DNA of 64,000 nt from Streptomyces sp. L-9-10. Lineage in GTDB: Bacteria > Actinomycetota > Actinomycetes > Streptomycetales > Streptomycetaceae. The position numbers and the translations under genes are program-made. Numbering within the stretch: the stretch's first letter is position 1; each line of letters opens with the position of its first letter. A model generated the notes under the pieces. It made no database searches, had not been told where the DNA came from, and saw nothing but the letters and a program-made list of their open reading frames with translations. Positions 9,258 through 17,676 of this stretch are shown here, in pieces. The DNA is taken from positions 175,008 through 239,007 of the forward strand of contig NZ_PHRF01000027.1 of the NCBI RefSeq assembly GCF_004151105.1, written 5' to 3'.

Positions 9258-10418
9258 GGTGTTCTTCACGGAGTACGAGTGGGCCCCGACCCCGGCCAGC
9301 GCCCCCTTGTCGACGATCAGATACTCGTCGCGCAGCGGGGTGTCCGCGAAGAAGGACTCCAGGATCTCCCGGGTCCCGGCGGCATAGCGGGCCTGGGCGG
9401 AGAGCGAGGAGCCGGAGATGTGCGGGGTCATGCCGTGGTGCGGCATGGTCCGCCACGGGTGGTCGGCCGGCGCGGGCTGCGGGTACCACACGTCGCCCGC
9501 GTAACCGGCGAGCTGGCCGCTGCGCAGCGCGCGGTCGATGGCGTCACGGTCGGCGATCTTCGCGCGGGCGGTGTTGATGAGGTAGGCGCCGCGCTTCATG
9601 GTGGCGAGCAGCTCGTCGCCGAAGAGCCCCTCCGTCTCGGGGTGCAGGGGCGCGTTGATCGTCACCACGTCGCAGTGCGGGACCATGTCGGCCGCGCTCT
9701 CGTGCCAGGTGAGCCCCAGCTCCTGCTCGACGGACTCGGGCAGCCGGTGACGGTCGGTGTAGTGCAGCCCGACGTCGAAGGGCGCCAGCCTGCGCAGGAC
9801 GGCGAGCCCGATCCGGCCCGCGGCCACGGTGCCGACCTGCATGCCCTCCAGGTCGTACGAGCGGGCGACGCAGTCCGCGATGTTCCAGCCGCCGTCCAGG
9901 ACCCACTGGTGCGAGGGCAGGTAGTTCCGTACGAGCGACAGCGTCATCATCACGACGTGCTCGGCGACGCTGATGCTGTTGCAGTACGTGACCTCGGCGA
10001 CGGTGATGCCCTTGGCGATGGCGGCGTCGAGGTCGACGTGGTCGGAGCCGATGCCCGCCGTGATGGCGAGCTTCAGGTTCTCGGCCTTGGCGATGCGCTC
10101 CGCCGTCAGGTAGGCGGGCCAGAACGGCTGCGAGATGACCACATCGGCGTCGACCAGTTCCTGGTCGAAGACCGACCCCTCCCGGTCCTTGTCCGAGGTG
10201 ACGACGAGGGTGTGGCCGCGGGACTCCAGGAACGTACGCAGACCCAGCTCACCGGAGACACTGCCGAGGAGCTGCCCGGGGGTGAAGTCGATGCCCTGCG
10301 GAGTGGGGGTGGTCTGGCCGCCCGGGTAGTGGTCGATACGCGGGAGGTCGTCGCGAGCGTAGGTCTTGGGGTATCCGTCGACCGGGTCGTCGTACAGCAC
10401 ACACAGCACCTTTGCCAT
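9255..10418 (-). CDS. fdh: NAD-dependent formate dehydrogenase
   Basis: 387 aa. It catalyses formate + NAD+ to CO2 + NADH in the cytoplasm. Near-complete agreement with the methylotroph enzyme (Pseudomonas sp. 101 type) is visible, offset by one residue: Asn147 in TYCNS, the VGTVAAGRIG dinucleotide fold, Asp222 in YTDRHRLP (NAD rather than NADP specificity), Arg285 in INTARAK, Asp309 and Gln314 in GDVWYPQPAP, and catalytic His333/Ser335 in MTPHISG. The ATG has GAGGAG upstream. It is transcribed in the same direction as, and 102 bp downstream of, a LysR gene. It probably detoxifies or draws energy from formate. Confidence 0.97.
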   Translation of the reverse strand: MAKVLCVLYDDPVDGYPKTYARDDLPRIDHYPGGQTTPTPQGIDFTPGQLLGSVSGELGLRTFLESRGHTLVVTSDKDREGSVFDQELVDADVVISQPFWPAYLTAERIAKAENLKLAITAGIGSDHVDLDAAIAKGITVAEVTYCNSISVAEHVVMMTLSLVRNYLPSHQWVLDGGWNIADCVARSYDLEGMQVGTVAAGRIGLAVLRRLAPFDVGLHYTDRHRLPESVEQELGLTWHESAADMVPHCDVVTINAPLHPETEGLFGDELLATMKRGAYLINTARAKIADRDAIDRALRSGQLAGYAGDVWYPQPAPADHPWRTMPHHGMTPHISGSSLSAQARYAAGTREILESFFADTPLRDEYLIVDKGALAGVGAHSYSVKNT

Positions 10419-10459
10419 GACTGCGGCTCCTCATTCATCGCTGCGGGAAGATGTCTTCA

Positions 10460-10488
10460 ACACTCCTGCACCGCCAGGTCATGGTCAA
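10460..10488 (-). promoter_or_regulatory. Candidate fdh promoter
   Basis: On the minus strand TTGACC (10488-10483), a 17-nt spacer and GAGTGT (10465-10460) form a plausible -35/-10 pair. Transcription would start near 10453, about 35 nt before the fdh ATG. Confidence 0.5.
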
Positions 10489-10506
10489 AATGAATGCTTC
10501 TATGTC

Positions 10507-10527
10507 GGGATAGGAAACGGCTATCCC
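10507..10527. promoter_or_regulatory. LysR-type operator (T-N11-A palindrome)
   Basis: GGGATAG-N7-CTATCCC is a perfect 7-bp-arm palindrome containing the ATA..TAT core typical of LysR recognition sites. Its centre (10517) lies about 64 bp upstream of the inferred fdh transcription start, where LysR regulators normally bind to activate. It overlaps the stop codon of the lysR gene itself. It could alternatively be a weak lysR terminator. Confidence 0.6.
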
Positions 10528-11474
10528 GGATCTCCCGACGGGGTCGCCGGACTCAGATAGGTGTCCAGGAGCCGGTCCAGCGCCTCCCGTACGCCCGCCT
10601 CCCTGGCTATCTCCAACAGGGCTCTGGCCAGCACGGGTTCGGGGCTGCGGTCGGCGATGACCAGGCCCACACGCGGTCCGTGCGCCGGGTGTTCGAGCGG
10701 GATCACCCGCATCCCGTCGGGAACTCCGAACATGTGCAGCCAGGCGTGGGAGATGACGCTCGACCAGTGACCGGCCGCGAGATGCGCGTACAGACCGGCG
10801 ACGGAGTCCGTCTCGATGGCGGGGGTCACGGCGGTGACGCCCTCGGCGGCGAAGTACTCGTCCATGATCCGGCGGTTGCGCATCTGCGGGGAGAGCAGGC
10901 AGAGCGGCAGCCCGGCGATCTCCGCCCAGCGGGCGACCGGGCGGCCCGTCATCGATCCGCCGTGCGGGGTGAGCAGCAGATAGCGCTCCTCGTACAGCGG
11001 ACTCCTGCGGACGTGGCCGAGGCTGTCGTCGTCGAGATAGGTGAGCGCGATGTCCAGTTCGAACTCGGCCAGCCGCTGGGCGATCTCGCGGGAGGAGAGG
11101 GAGTCGAGCGAGACCCGGGCCCGGGGATGCCGTTCCACGAACGGGGTGGTGAGCAGTGAGGCGGCGGTCAGGGCGGTGGGGATGGCGCCCAGCCGCAGGG
11201 TGCCGGCCAGACCGTCGCGCATCGCGGAGAGTTCATGGCGCAGGGCGTCGCGCTCGGCGAGGATGCGGTGTGCCCAGAGCAGCACCCGTTCGCCCTCGGG
11301 GGTCAGCCCTTCGAAGCGGCGACCTCGCTGGACGATGGGCACGTCCAGTTCGTGCTCCAGTTTGCGGATCGCCGCGGACAGCGAGGGCTGCGACACGTAA
11401 CAGGCCGCCGCGGCACGGGCGAAGTGCCGTTCTCTGGCGAGTGCGACCAGATACTCCAGCTGACGCAGCAACAT
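10521..11474 (-). CDS. LysR family transcriptional regulator (likely fdh regulator)
   Basis: 317 aa. An N-terminal winged helix-turn-helix (about 3-62: LEYLVALARERHFARAAAACYVSQ, then LEHELDVPIV) is followed by a LysR substrate-binding domain (about 90-295). The ATG has GGGGAG 6 nt upstream. It sits directly upstream of formate dehydrogenase in the same orientation, not divergent as in most LysR-target pairs. The palindrome at its own stop codon suggests that it controls fdh, with formate or another C1 compound as a possible co-inducer; this is inference from position. Confidence 0.92.
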   Translation of the reverse strand: MLLRQLEYLVALARERHFARAAAACYVSQPSLSAAIRKLEHELDVPIVQRGRRFEGLTPEGERVLLWAHRILAERDALRHELSAMRDGLAGTLRLGAIPTALTAASLLTTPFVERHPRARVSLDSLSSREIAQRLAEFELDIALTYLDDDSLGHVRRSPLYEERYLLLTPHGGSMTGRPVARWAEIAGLPLCLLSPQMRNRRIMDEYFAAEGVTAVTPAIETDSVAGLYAHLAAGHWSSVISHAWLHMFGVPDGMRVIPLEHPAHGPRVGLVIADRSPEPVLARALLEIAREAGVREALDRLLDTYLSPATPSGDPG

Positions 11475-11553
11475 CGCTCGCTCCCCTGCTCGGTCCGCGT
11501 ACTCACCCTGTCAGGCCCGCGCCGCCGGCGGGACCTCCCCGGCGGGCCCGGTC

Positions 11554-13512
11554 TCACAGGGCGACGAGGGTGACCTCGGTGGCCTTGACACTGGTCCATA
11601 CGGATACGCCGTCGGCCAGGCCGAGCTCGGCGGCGGACTGCGGCGTGATCTCGGCGACCAGATCGGGGGCCTCGTCCGAGGTGATCAGTACGCGCAGCCT
11701 GCTGCCGAGCGCGGTGATCTCGCGTACCGTCCCCCGCCAGACGTTGCGCGGGCTGCCGGCGGGGCGCTCACGGTGTACGGAGACGGCCTCGGGGGCGATG
11801 ATCGCGAGGGCCGCCGCGCCCTCGGCGGGCGGCTCGGCGACGATCAGCCGTCCGCCGGCGGCGAGTTCGAACCCGGCGGGCCCCGACCTGCCTGCCCAGG
11901 CGTTGCGCCCGAGCATCCGGGCGACCCACGGCGAGCGCGGGTTGCGGGTCACCTCGGCGGGCGGGGCGTCCTGGAGGACCCTGCCGTCGTCGAGCACGAG
12001 GACCCGGTCGGCCAGTGAGACGGCCTCGACCGGGTCGTGGGTGACGATCAGACAGACCCCGCCGAAGCCGTCGAGATGGCCGCGCAGGGTGTGCCGCACC
12101 CGCGCGCGGGTGGTCTGGTCGAGCGCGGCGAGCGGCTCGTCGAGAAGCAGCAGCCGGGGCCGGGCGGCGAGCGCGCGGGCCAGCGCGACCCGCTGCGCCT
12201 GGCCGCCGGAGAGCTGATGCGGCTTGCGGTGGGCGAGTTGCCCGACACCGAGCCGGTCGAGCCACTCCCCCGCGCTGCGGCGGGCCTCGGCACGGGGGAC
12301 GCCATGGGCGCGCAGGCCGTACGCGGTGTTGGCGAGCGCGGTGAGATGGGGGAAGAGCGCGCCGTCCTGCGGGACCCAGGCGACACCGCGGCGGTGCGGC
12401 GGGAGGGCGGTGACATCGCGGTCGCCGAGACGGAGTGCGGCGTGGGCGCGCGGGGTCAGGCCGAGGAGGGCGCGCAGCAGTGTCGTCTTGCCGGCGCCGT
12501 TGGGGCCGACGACGGCGATGGTCGTGCCGGGCTCGGCGTCCAGAACGAGCTGGTTGAATCCGGTGACCTCCGCGTGCAGCGGCCAACGCCCAGCCGGGGC
12601 CGGGGACGTGCCCGGCGTGAGGGCGGTGTCGTCCGGTCCGGCGGATCCGGACGGTGCGGAAGGCGCGTCGGTGTCGTCCGGCGGCGACGAGGCACGGCCA
12701 GGTACGCGGTCGGCCGTCACGCCCGTCCAGCGTCCCCGCAGGGCGATCAGTACGCCCATCGCGATGGCGAGCAGCAGCAGGGAGACCGAGGTCGCGGCCT
12801 CGGGCGAGTCCTGGAGCAGCAGATAGACCTGGAGCGGAAGCGTCTGGGTGGTGCCGGGGAGGTTGCCCGCGAAGGTGATCGTGGCGCCGAACTCGCCGAG
12901 GGCGCGCGCCCAGGTCAGCGCGGCGCCCGCGGCGAGCCCCGGGGCGACCATGGGCAGGGTGACGGTGAGGAACACCCGTACCGGCGAGGCGCCCAGGGAC
13001 GCGGCGGTCTCCTCGTAGGCGGGCCGCATTCCGGCGAGGGTGCCTTCGAGGCTGATGATGAGGAACGGCATCGCCACGAACGTCGCGGCGATCACCGCGC
13101 CCGAGGTGTGGAACGGCAGGGTGATGCCGAAGGAGCCCTCCAGCCACGGCCCGAGCAGCCCCCGCCGGCCGAAGCCGAGCAGCAGCGCGACCCCGCCGAC
13201 CGTGGGCGGCAGCACCATCGGCAGCAGGACCAGCGCGCGTACCAGCGTCTTGCCCGGGAACCTCACCCGGGCCAGCAGCCAGGCCAGAGGCACCCCGAGC
13301 ATCAGGGAGAGACCGAGCGCCCAGAAGGAGACCAGCAGCGACAGCCGCAGCGCCTCCACCACACCAGGAGTGGTGAGATGCGTCCCCAGATCACCCCAGG
13401 GTGTACGGACGAGAATGCCGAGCAGGGGCAGCAGCAGAAACGCGATCGCGAGCAGCGCGGGAAGCGCCAGCGCGACGGGAGCGCCGGTGCCTCGGGCGCG
13501 CATGCGTCTCAT
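11554..13512 (-). CDS. modBC: Molybdate ABC transporter, fused permease and ATPase (ModB-ModC)
   Basis: 652 aa. Residues 1-265 are a ModB-type permease with about five to six membrane helices and the EAA loop (EETAASLGASPV). A linker (265-310) rich in Ser/Pro/Asp follows. Residues about 315-520 are an ABC ATPase with Walker A GPNGAGKTT, signature LSGGQAQRVALARAL, Walker B LLLLDEPLAAL and a THDP switch. The C-terminus (about 580-652) is a TOBE/Mop-like molybdate-sensing fold. One polypeptide therefore supplies the channel and motor for molybdate import. It lies 31 bp downstream of modA and is surely co-transcribed. A GC hairpin at 11514-11548 may end the operon. Confidence 0.95.
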   Translation of the reverse strand: MRRMRARGTGAPVALALPALLAIAFLLLPLLGILVRTPWGDLGTHLTTPGVVEALRLSLLVSFWALGLSLMLGVPLAWLLARVRFPGKTLVRALVLLPMVLPPTVGGVALLLGFGRRGLLGPWLEGSFGITLPFHTSGAVIAATFVAMPFLIISLEGTLAGMRPAYEETAASLGASPVRVFLTVTLPMVAPGLAAGAALTWARALGEFGATITFAGNLPGTTQTLPLQVYLLLQDSPEAATSVSLLLLAIAMGVLIALRGRWTGVTADRVPGRASSPPDDTDAPSAPSGSAGPDDTALTPGTSPAPAGRWPLHAEVTGFNQLVLDAEPGTTIAVVGPNGAGKTTLLRALLGLTPRAHAALRLGDRDVTALPPHRRGVAWVPQDGALFPHLTALANTAYGLRAHGVPRAEARRSAGEWLDRLGVGQLAHRKPHQLSGGQAQRVALARALAARPRLLLLDEPLAALDQTTRARVRHTLRGHLDGFGGVCLIVTHDPVEAVSLADRVLVLDDGRVLQDAPPAEVTRNPRSPWVARMLGRNAWAGRSGPAGFELAAGGRLIVAEPPAEGAAALAIIAPEAVSVHRERPAGSPRNVWRGTVREITALGSRLRVLITSDEAPDLVAEITPQSAAELGLADGVSVWTSVKATEVTLVAL

Positions 13513-13544
13513 CGGGGGTCCTGGGAGGTGGAGTCGCTGGGGGG

Positions 13545-14360
13545 CTACGGCTTCTGGAACCCGGCGTCCTGGAGGATCTTCTGCGCCTCGGGCCCGCTGA
13601 GCCAGCTGACGAACGCGGCGGCGGCCTCCGTGTGCTGAGAGGTCTTGAGGGTGGCGGCGGGGTAGTCGGCGATGGCGTTCTGCGCGTCGGGGATGGCGAC
13701 GGCGTCGACCTTGCCGGTCGCGGACTCGGCGTCGGTCTTGTAGACGATGCCCGCGTCGGCCTCGCCCAGCTCGACCTTGCTCAGCACGGCGCGCACGTTC
13801 GGCTCCTGCGAGACCGGCTTGACCACGATCTTCTGCGCGTCCAGGACCTGCTTGCTGTAGCGGCCGACGGGCACCTCGGGCGCGGCCAGGACGACCTTCA
13901 GCTCGGGGTCGGCGAGGTCCTTCAGGTTCTCGATGCGGTCCGGGTTGCCCTCGCCGGTGGCGATCACCAGCCGGTTCTTGGCGATGATCTTCGGGGAGCC
14001 GGTGTCGCCGCGGAGACCGTCCATCGTCTTCGTGTCGGCGGTGACCAGCGCGTCGGCCGGAGCGCCCTGCTTGACCTGGGCGGCCAGCTCCTGCGAACCG
14101 GCGAAGGAGAACGTCACCTTCGTGCCCGGGTGCGCCTTCTCGTAGGCGGCGCCCGCCGTCTTGAACACATCGGTCAGCGAAGAGGCGGCCAGCACGGTCA
14201 GATCCGCCGCGTGGGCGCCGCTCGCCGACGCCTCGGCGGTGGAGCCCGCGTCGGAGTCCTTCTCGCTGTCGCTTTCACCGCCGCAGGCGGCCAGCGGCAC
14301 GAGCAGGGCGGCGGTCATGAGCACGGTCGCGGCACGGCGCCGGGTGAGGGCGAGAGACAT
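13545..14360 (-). CDS. modA: Molybdate-binding lipoprotein of ABC transporter
   Basis: 271 aa from the ATG at 14360, which has AAGGAG upstream; the longer open frame is discarded. Signal peptide with twin basic residues and lipobox LAAC (lipidated Cys26). The mature part is a periplasmic-binding-protein type II fold: [14 protein letters not shown] at the N-terminus, [12 protein letters not shown], and [10 protein letters not shown] near the C-terminus, all typical ModA ligand-binding stretches. It captures molybdate or tungstate outside the membrane and passes it to ModBC, encoded 31 bp downstream. Confidence 0.95.
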   Translation of the reverse strand: MSLALTRRRAATVLMTAALLVPLAACGGESDSEKDSDAGSTAEASASGAHAADLTVLAASSLTDVFKTAGAAYEKAHPGTKVTFSFAGSQELAAQVKQGAPADALVTADTKTMDGLRGDTGSPKIIAKNRLVIATGEGNPDRIENLKDLADPELKVVLAAPEVPVGRYSKQVLDAQKIVVKPVSQEPNVRAVLSKVELGEADAGIVYKTDAESATGKVDAVAIPDAQNAIADYPAATLKTSQHTEAAAAFVSWLSGPEAQKILQDAGFQKP

Positions 14361-14446
14361 GAGGGTGGACTCCTTGGCGGTACGGGCCCGGTATGGGCAC
14401 GCGAGCGGACAGTGACAGGAGCGCCGGGGACGGGCGACGCCTCGGG

Positions 14447-14494
14447 GCGGTACGAAAAGCGGCACGAAAAGCGGTACGGAACGCGGCACGGAAG
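14447..14494. repeat. Four 12-bp tandem repeats upstream of modA
   Basis: Four consecutive 12-bp units of form GCGGYACGRAAN occupy 14447-14458, 14459-14470, 14471-14482 and 14483-14494. Units 1 and 3 share GCGGTACG, and units 2 and 4 share GCGGCACG. They lie in the 207-bp gap between the HTH-TOBE regulator and modA, about 90-135 bp upstream of the modA start. Confidence 0.7.
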
Positions 14495-14567
14495 GCCAGC
14501 GGGCCGCGAGGGCCCGGGGAACGGCGGCGGCACGGCGCGCGCCACGACGCCTCGGGAACCGCGCGGG

Positions 14568-14963
14568 TCACGTGCGGTCGATGTGCACGCTGGTGGACTT
14601 CACGCGGGCGGTGGCCTGTACGCCAACCTCAAGACCCAGTTCCTCGACGGCTTCCCGGGTCAGCAGGGAGACCAGCCGGTGCGGACCGGCCTGGATCTCC
14701 ACCTGGGCGGCGACATCGCCGAGCTTCACGGCGGTGACGATGCCGGGAAACGCGTTACGGGCCGAGGTGTACGAGATGTCCTCCTCGCCCGTGTCGTTCT
14801 GCGCGAGCTCGATGGAGAACGCCGCGAGCGCGCGGCCGTCGATGAGCCGGCGCCCGCCCTCGTCGCGATGGGTCGCGACCCGGCCCGCGTCGGCCCAGCG
14901 GCGCGCGGTGTCGGGGCTCACCCCGAGAAGCCTGGCCGCCTGACCGATGGTGTAGGACTGCAT
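14568..14963 (-). CDS. HTH-TOBE molybdate-responsive regulator
   Basis: 131 aa from ATG at 14963 (MQSYTIGQAARLLGV). The N-terminal MerR/excisionase-like helix-turn-helix (about 4-50, VSPDTARRWADAGRVATHRDEGGRR) is followed by a single TOBE/Mop domain (about 65-129, AFPGIVTAVKLGDVAAQVEIQAGPHRLVS), the fold that binds molybdate in ModE and ModC. It is a single-domain analogue of ModE, probably sensing molybdate and regulating the modA-modBC genes immediately downstream. The start codon is inside an inverted repeat, suggesting autoregulation. Confidence 0.9.
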   Translation of the reverse strand: MQSYTIGQAARLLGVSPDTARRWADAGRVATHRDEGGRRLIDGRALAAFSIELAQNDTGEEDISYTSARNAFPGIVTAVKLGDVAAQVEIQAGPHRLVSLLTREAVEELGLEVGVQATARVKSTSVHIDRT

Positions 14964-14996
14964 GTGCGACAAGATAGGCCGTATTCGCTCGCACAT
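14962..14996. promoter_or_regulatory. Inverted repeat over the HTH-TOBE start codon
   Basis: ATGTGCGA (14962-14969) and TCGCACAT (14989-14996) form 8-bp perfect arms with a 19-nt spacer. The left arm overlaps the regulator's start codon. This is a likely autoregulatory operator. No Shine-Dalgarno is visible before the start. Confidence 0.5.
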
Positions 14997-15087
14997 ACAA
15001 TTCTCACGTCAATCATCCAGCGCGTTTGCGAGGCGCCTGGAGGAAGCCCCAAAAGGCCCGGTGGCCGGGCCGACGTCTACAGCCGGC

Positions 15088-16386
15088 TCAGCGCTTGACG
15101 GCCCGCAGGATGACGAACTTCGGATCACTGGTCACGGTCTCGCAGTTGCCGAAGAGCCGCCGCAGCTTGGTGTGGTAGCCGAGGTGGCGGTTGCCGACGA
15201 CCCACAGCTCGCCGCCGGGCCGCAGCGCGGCGCGTGACCCGGTGAACATCCGCCAGGCCGTCGCGTCGGTGGTCGCCTGATGCGTGTGGAACGGCGGGTT
15301 GTTCAGCACGAGATCGACCGTCCCCGCCGGTACGTCCGTCATGCTGTCGCCGAGGACGAACTCGGCCGCTGTCCCGGCGTCGACGTTCTTGCGGAAGGTG
15401 GCCTCGGCCGAGGCCACCGCCGAGAAGGACTCATCGATGAAGGTCACCCGGGCCGCCGGGTTCTCCAGCGCCATGGCCGTGCCCACGACACCGTTGCCGC
15501 AGCCGAGGTCGACCACGTGCTCGGGGCCGTGGCGCCGGGGCAGATTGCGCAGCAGGAAGCGCGTACCGATGTCGAGCCGCTCGGCGCAGAAGATCCCCGC
15601 GTGGTTGACGACCGTACGGCCCGATACGGTTCCGAGCCCTTCCGGCAGCGCGTAGCTGTGCGGCCAGGGGCTGGCGGTGCGGGTACGCCCCGGCGCGGCC
15701 GTGCCGAGGATCAGCCGTGCCTTTCTGACCGCGAGCGAGGTCCTGGTCGGGCCGAGGATCTGCTCGAACAGCTTCAGTGTGGAGGTGTGGATCTCGGTGA
15801 CCCGTCCCGTGCCGATGACCACGGTCCCCTGATGCACCGCCGTGGCGAGACGGTGCAGTTGGTCCTCCAGCAGCGCCAGGCTCTTGGGGACGCGGATCAG
15901 CAGCACGTCGACGCGTTCCGGCGGGGTGTCCCTGGCCGAGAGCAGCCGTACGGAATCACCGCCGACTCCGGCGCGGCGCAGATTGGCACGGGTCGCCTGC
16001 TGGGTGAGATACGAGTCGGTGATCTGGACGAGCGGGTCCGCGACGAGTTGTTCGAGCCGGCGCGCGGCGAGCACCGTGGTCAGGGCGCCCCAGCGGTCCC
16101 CGACGACGACCACCGTGCCCGACAGGTCCGTCGGTTCGGTGCCTTCCGGCGCGTCGCCCGCCGGGCCCGTGTCCGCCTGGCCCGCGTACGCCTGGCCCGT
16201 GTCCGCCTGGCCCGTGTCCGCCGGCGCGGCGCCCGGCCGTCCTGCGTCCCCCTGCCCCGTGTCGGCTCCCGCGAGGTGCCGCAGCAGATACTCGTCGGCG
16301 GCGTCCCACGCGCGCAGCGTGTCGCGGGGATGCTCGGGGAATCGGGTGAGGCCGAACTCGCCCCAGGGTGTCGTCAAACGGTTCAT
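15088..16386 (-). CDS. RlmG/RsmC-like rRNA guanine-N2 methyltransferase
   Basis: 432 aa from ATG at 16386 (a GTG three codons upstream is also possible). There are two tandem methyltransferase-like halves. The N-terminal half is degenerate. The C-terminal half (about 240-432) carries SAM motif VVDLGCGNGVVGTAM and catalytic motif LNNPPFHTH, the NPPF box of guanine N2-methyltransferases. It matches the RlmG (23S G1835) family in length and layout. An unusual low-complexity insertion (about 44-88) is made of near-repeats of ADTGQ. It lies 124 bp upstream of the HTH-TOBE gene, probably an independent unit. Confidence 0.88.
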   Translation of the reverse strand: MNRLTTPWGEFGLTRFPEHPRDTLRAWDAADEYLLRHLAGADTGQGDAGRPGAAPADTGQADTGQAYAGQADTGPAGDAPEGTEPTDLSGTVVVVGDRWGALTTVLAARRLEQLVADPLVQITDSYLTQQATRANLRRAGVGGDSVRLLSARDTPPERVDVLLIRVPKSLALLEDQLHRLATAVHQGTVVIGTGRVTEIHTSTLKLFEQILGPTRTSLAVRKARLILGTAAPGRTRTASPWPHSYALPEGLGTVSGRTVVNHAGIFCAERLDIGTRFLLRNLPRRHGPEHVVDLGCGNGVVGTAMALENPAARVTFIDESFSAVASAEATFRKNVDAGTAAEFVLGDSMTDVPAGTVDLVLNNPPFHTHQATTDATAWRMFTGSRAALRPGGELWVVGNRHLGYHTKLRRLFGNCETVTSDPKFVILRAVKR

Positions 16387-16514
16387 CGTGGTCACAGGCT
16401 ATCCGTCCGGGAGCGCGGCGTACGCGCCGAGGCTCACGCGGTGCCTGTTCAGCGCGGGTCCGGCGCGCCGCGTGGCCGCCTCGCTCGCCGCCGGCCCACC
16501 GCCGCTCCGTACGC

Positions 16515-16757
16515 TCACCGGCCCGGTCCGTCCTTCGCCGTCCGGCGCGCGCGGTCCAGGGCCGTCCGTGCCTGCCCGACCGTGAGGACGGCGGCGAACT
16601 CGTTGCGGGCGATCTCCAGCACCACCTGGGCGTCGGCGGGCGGATGAGGGTGTTCACGCAGCGCGATGTCCGCCGCCGCCCGGGCGAGCAGATCGTCGTC
16701 GGGGGACGCGCCCGGCTGGGACATGGTGCGCAGGACCTGGTGCCAGAGTCCGGTCAT
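16515..16757 (-). CDS. Small protein coupled to TetR regulator (80 aa)
   Basis: 80 aa from ATG at 16757, four bases after the stop codon of the TetR gene, so the two are translationally coupled. It is predicted all-helical and soluble (DDDLLARAAADIALREH, then AQVVLEIARNEFAAVLTVGQA). There is no recognised domain, no signal and no membrane segment. I do not recognise the family. The tight coupling suggests that it acts with the regulator, perhaps as a co-factor or antagonist. Confidence 0.7.
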   Translation of the reverse strand: MTGLWHQVLRTMSQPGASPDDDLLARAAADIALREHPHPPADAQVVLEIARNEFAAVLTVGQARTALDRARRTAKDGPGR

Positions 16758-16761
16758 CGCG

Positions 16762-17676
16762 TCATTTCCCTTCGTCCGCCAGGCCGCTGCGCGTGCCGTC
16801 CACACTGCCCACACTGCCCACACTGCCCACGCCGTCCACACCGTCCGCACGGTCTTCGCCGTCCTCGCCGACCGCGCCGTCCGTGGGAAGTCCGGGTGCG
16901 CCGGGGCGGACGGAGAGACCGAGGACGGCGAGAGCGTGGTGGACCAGTTCGTCGGCCAGCATCGGCGGCGAGAAAGCGTCGGTGTTACGGGCCCAGTGCC
17001 CGACCAGTTCGTTGACCGCCCCGATGAGGGCGACCATGGCGAGCGCGTAATCGCGCCGTACGGCCTCGCCGCGCTCCACGGCGCGCTCGGCTTCCCCGAT
17101 CAGGAAATCGGTCCACAGGCCGCGCCAGAGCAGCCGGTGCTCCTCCACCGCGCGTCCGGCGCCGATGACCTCGATGAAGGCGATCCGGGTGGCCGCGGGA
17201 TCGGCGGTGACGGCGTCCACGTAGGCGCGGGTCAGGGCCGTGATCCTGGCACGGGTGTCGGCGGACTCCGCCGCGGGATCGCTGAGGACGGTCAGGGCGG
17301 CTTCCATGCCCGAACGGGCGACATCGTTGTGCAGCGCGATCAGCAGCGCCTCGCGCCCCTCGAACTCCTCGTAGAACGCGCGGATGGAGACCCGCGCGGT
17401 GACACAGATCCGCTCGATGGACGTGGCCGGGTAACCGCGTGTGGTGAACAGTTCGGTGGCGGTCGTGAGCAGCCGCTCGCGGCGCCGTGCCCTGCGCGTC
17501 TGGCCCGTGCGGTCCTGCGCCGGTGGCGTATCCCCGGGGGACCGGCCCGTCCCGGCGGACGGCGGACCCGTCCCCGCGGGCGAGGGGCGCGCGTCGGCGG
17601 GTGGTGGTCCCGTTCGCGCGGGCGACCGGCCCGTACCGGCCGGCGACGTGTCTGTGGATTTCCGGACCGGATCCAT
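16762..17676 (-). CDS. TetR family regulator with low-complexity tails
   Basis: 304 aa, ATG at 17676 with GGGGAGG upstream. The TetR helix-turn-helix is central (about 68-115: RRERLLTTATELFTTRGY, then TSIERICVTARVSIRAFYEEF) instead of N-terminal, because of a 60-residue extension built from PAGTG/SPARTGPP-like near-repeats. The C-terminus ends in a Gly/Asp/Val tract with GSV repeated three times, encoded by a perfect 9-bp tandem repeat at 16803-16829. The tails appear to be slippage products. It is divergent from the DUF2252 gene, which it may control. Confidence 0.9.
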   Translation of the reverse strand: MDPVRKSTDTSPAGTGRSPARTGPPPADARPSPAGTGPPSAGTGRSPGDTPPAQDRTGQTRRARRRERLLTTATELFTTRGYPATSIERICVTARVSIRAFYEEFEGREALLIALHNDVARSGMEAALTVLSDPAAESADTRARITALTRAYVDAVTADPAATRIAFIEVIGAGRAVEEHRLLWRGLWTDFLIGEAERAVERGEAVRRDYALAMVALIGAVNELVGHWARNTDAFSPPMLADELVHHALAVLGLSVRPGAPGLPTDGAVGEDGEDRADGVDGVGSVGSVGSVDGTRSGLADEGK

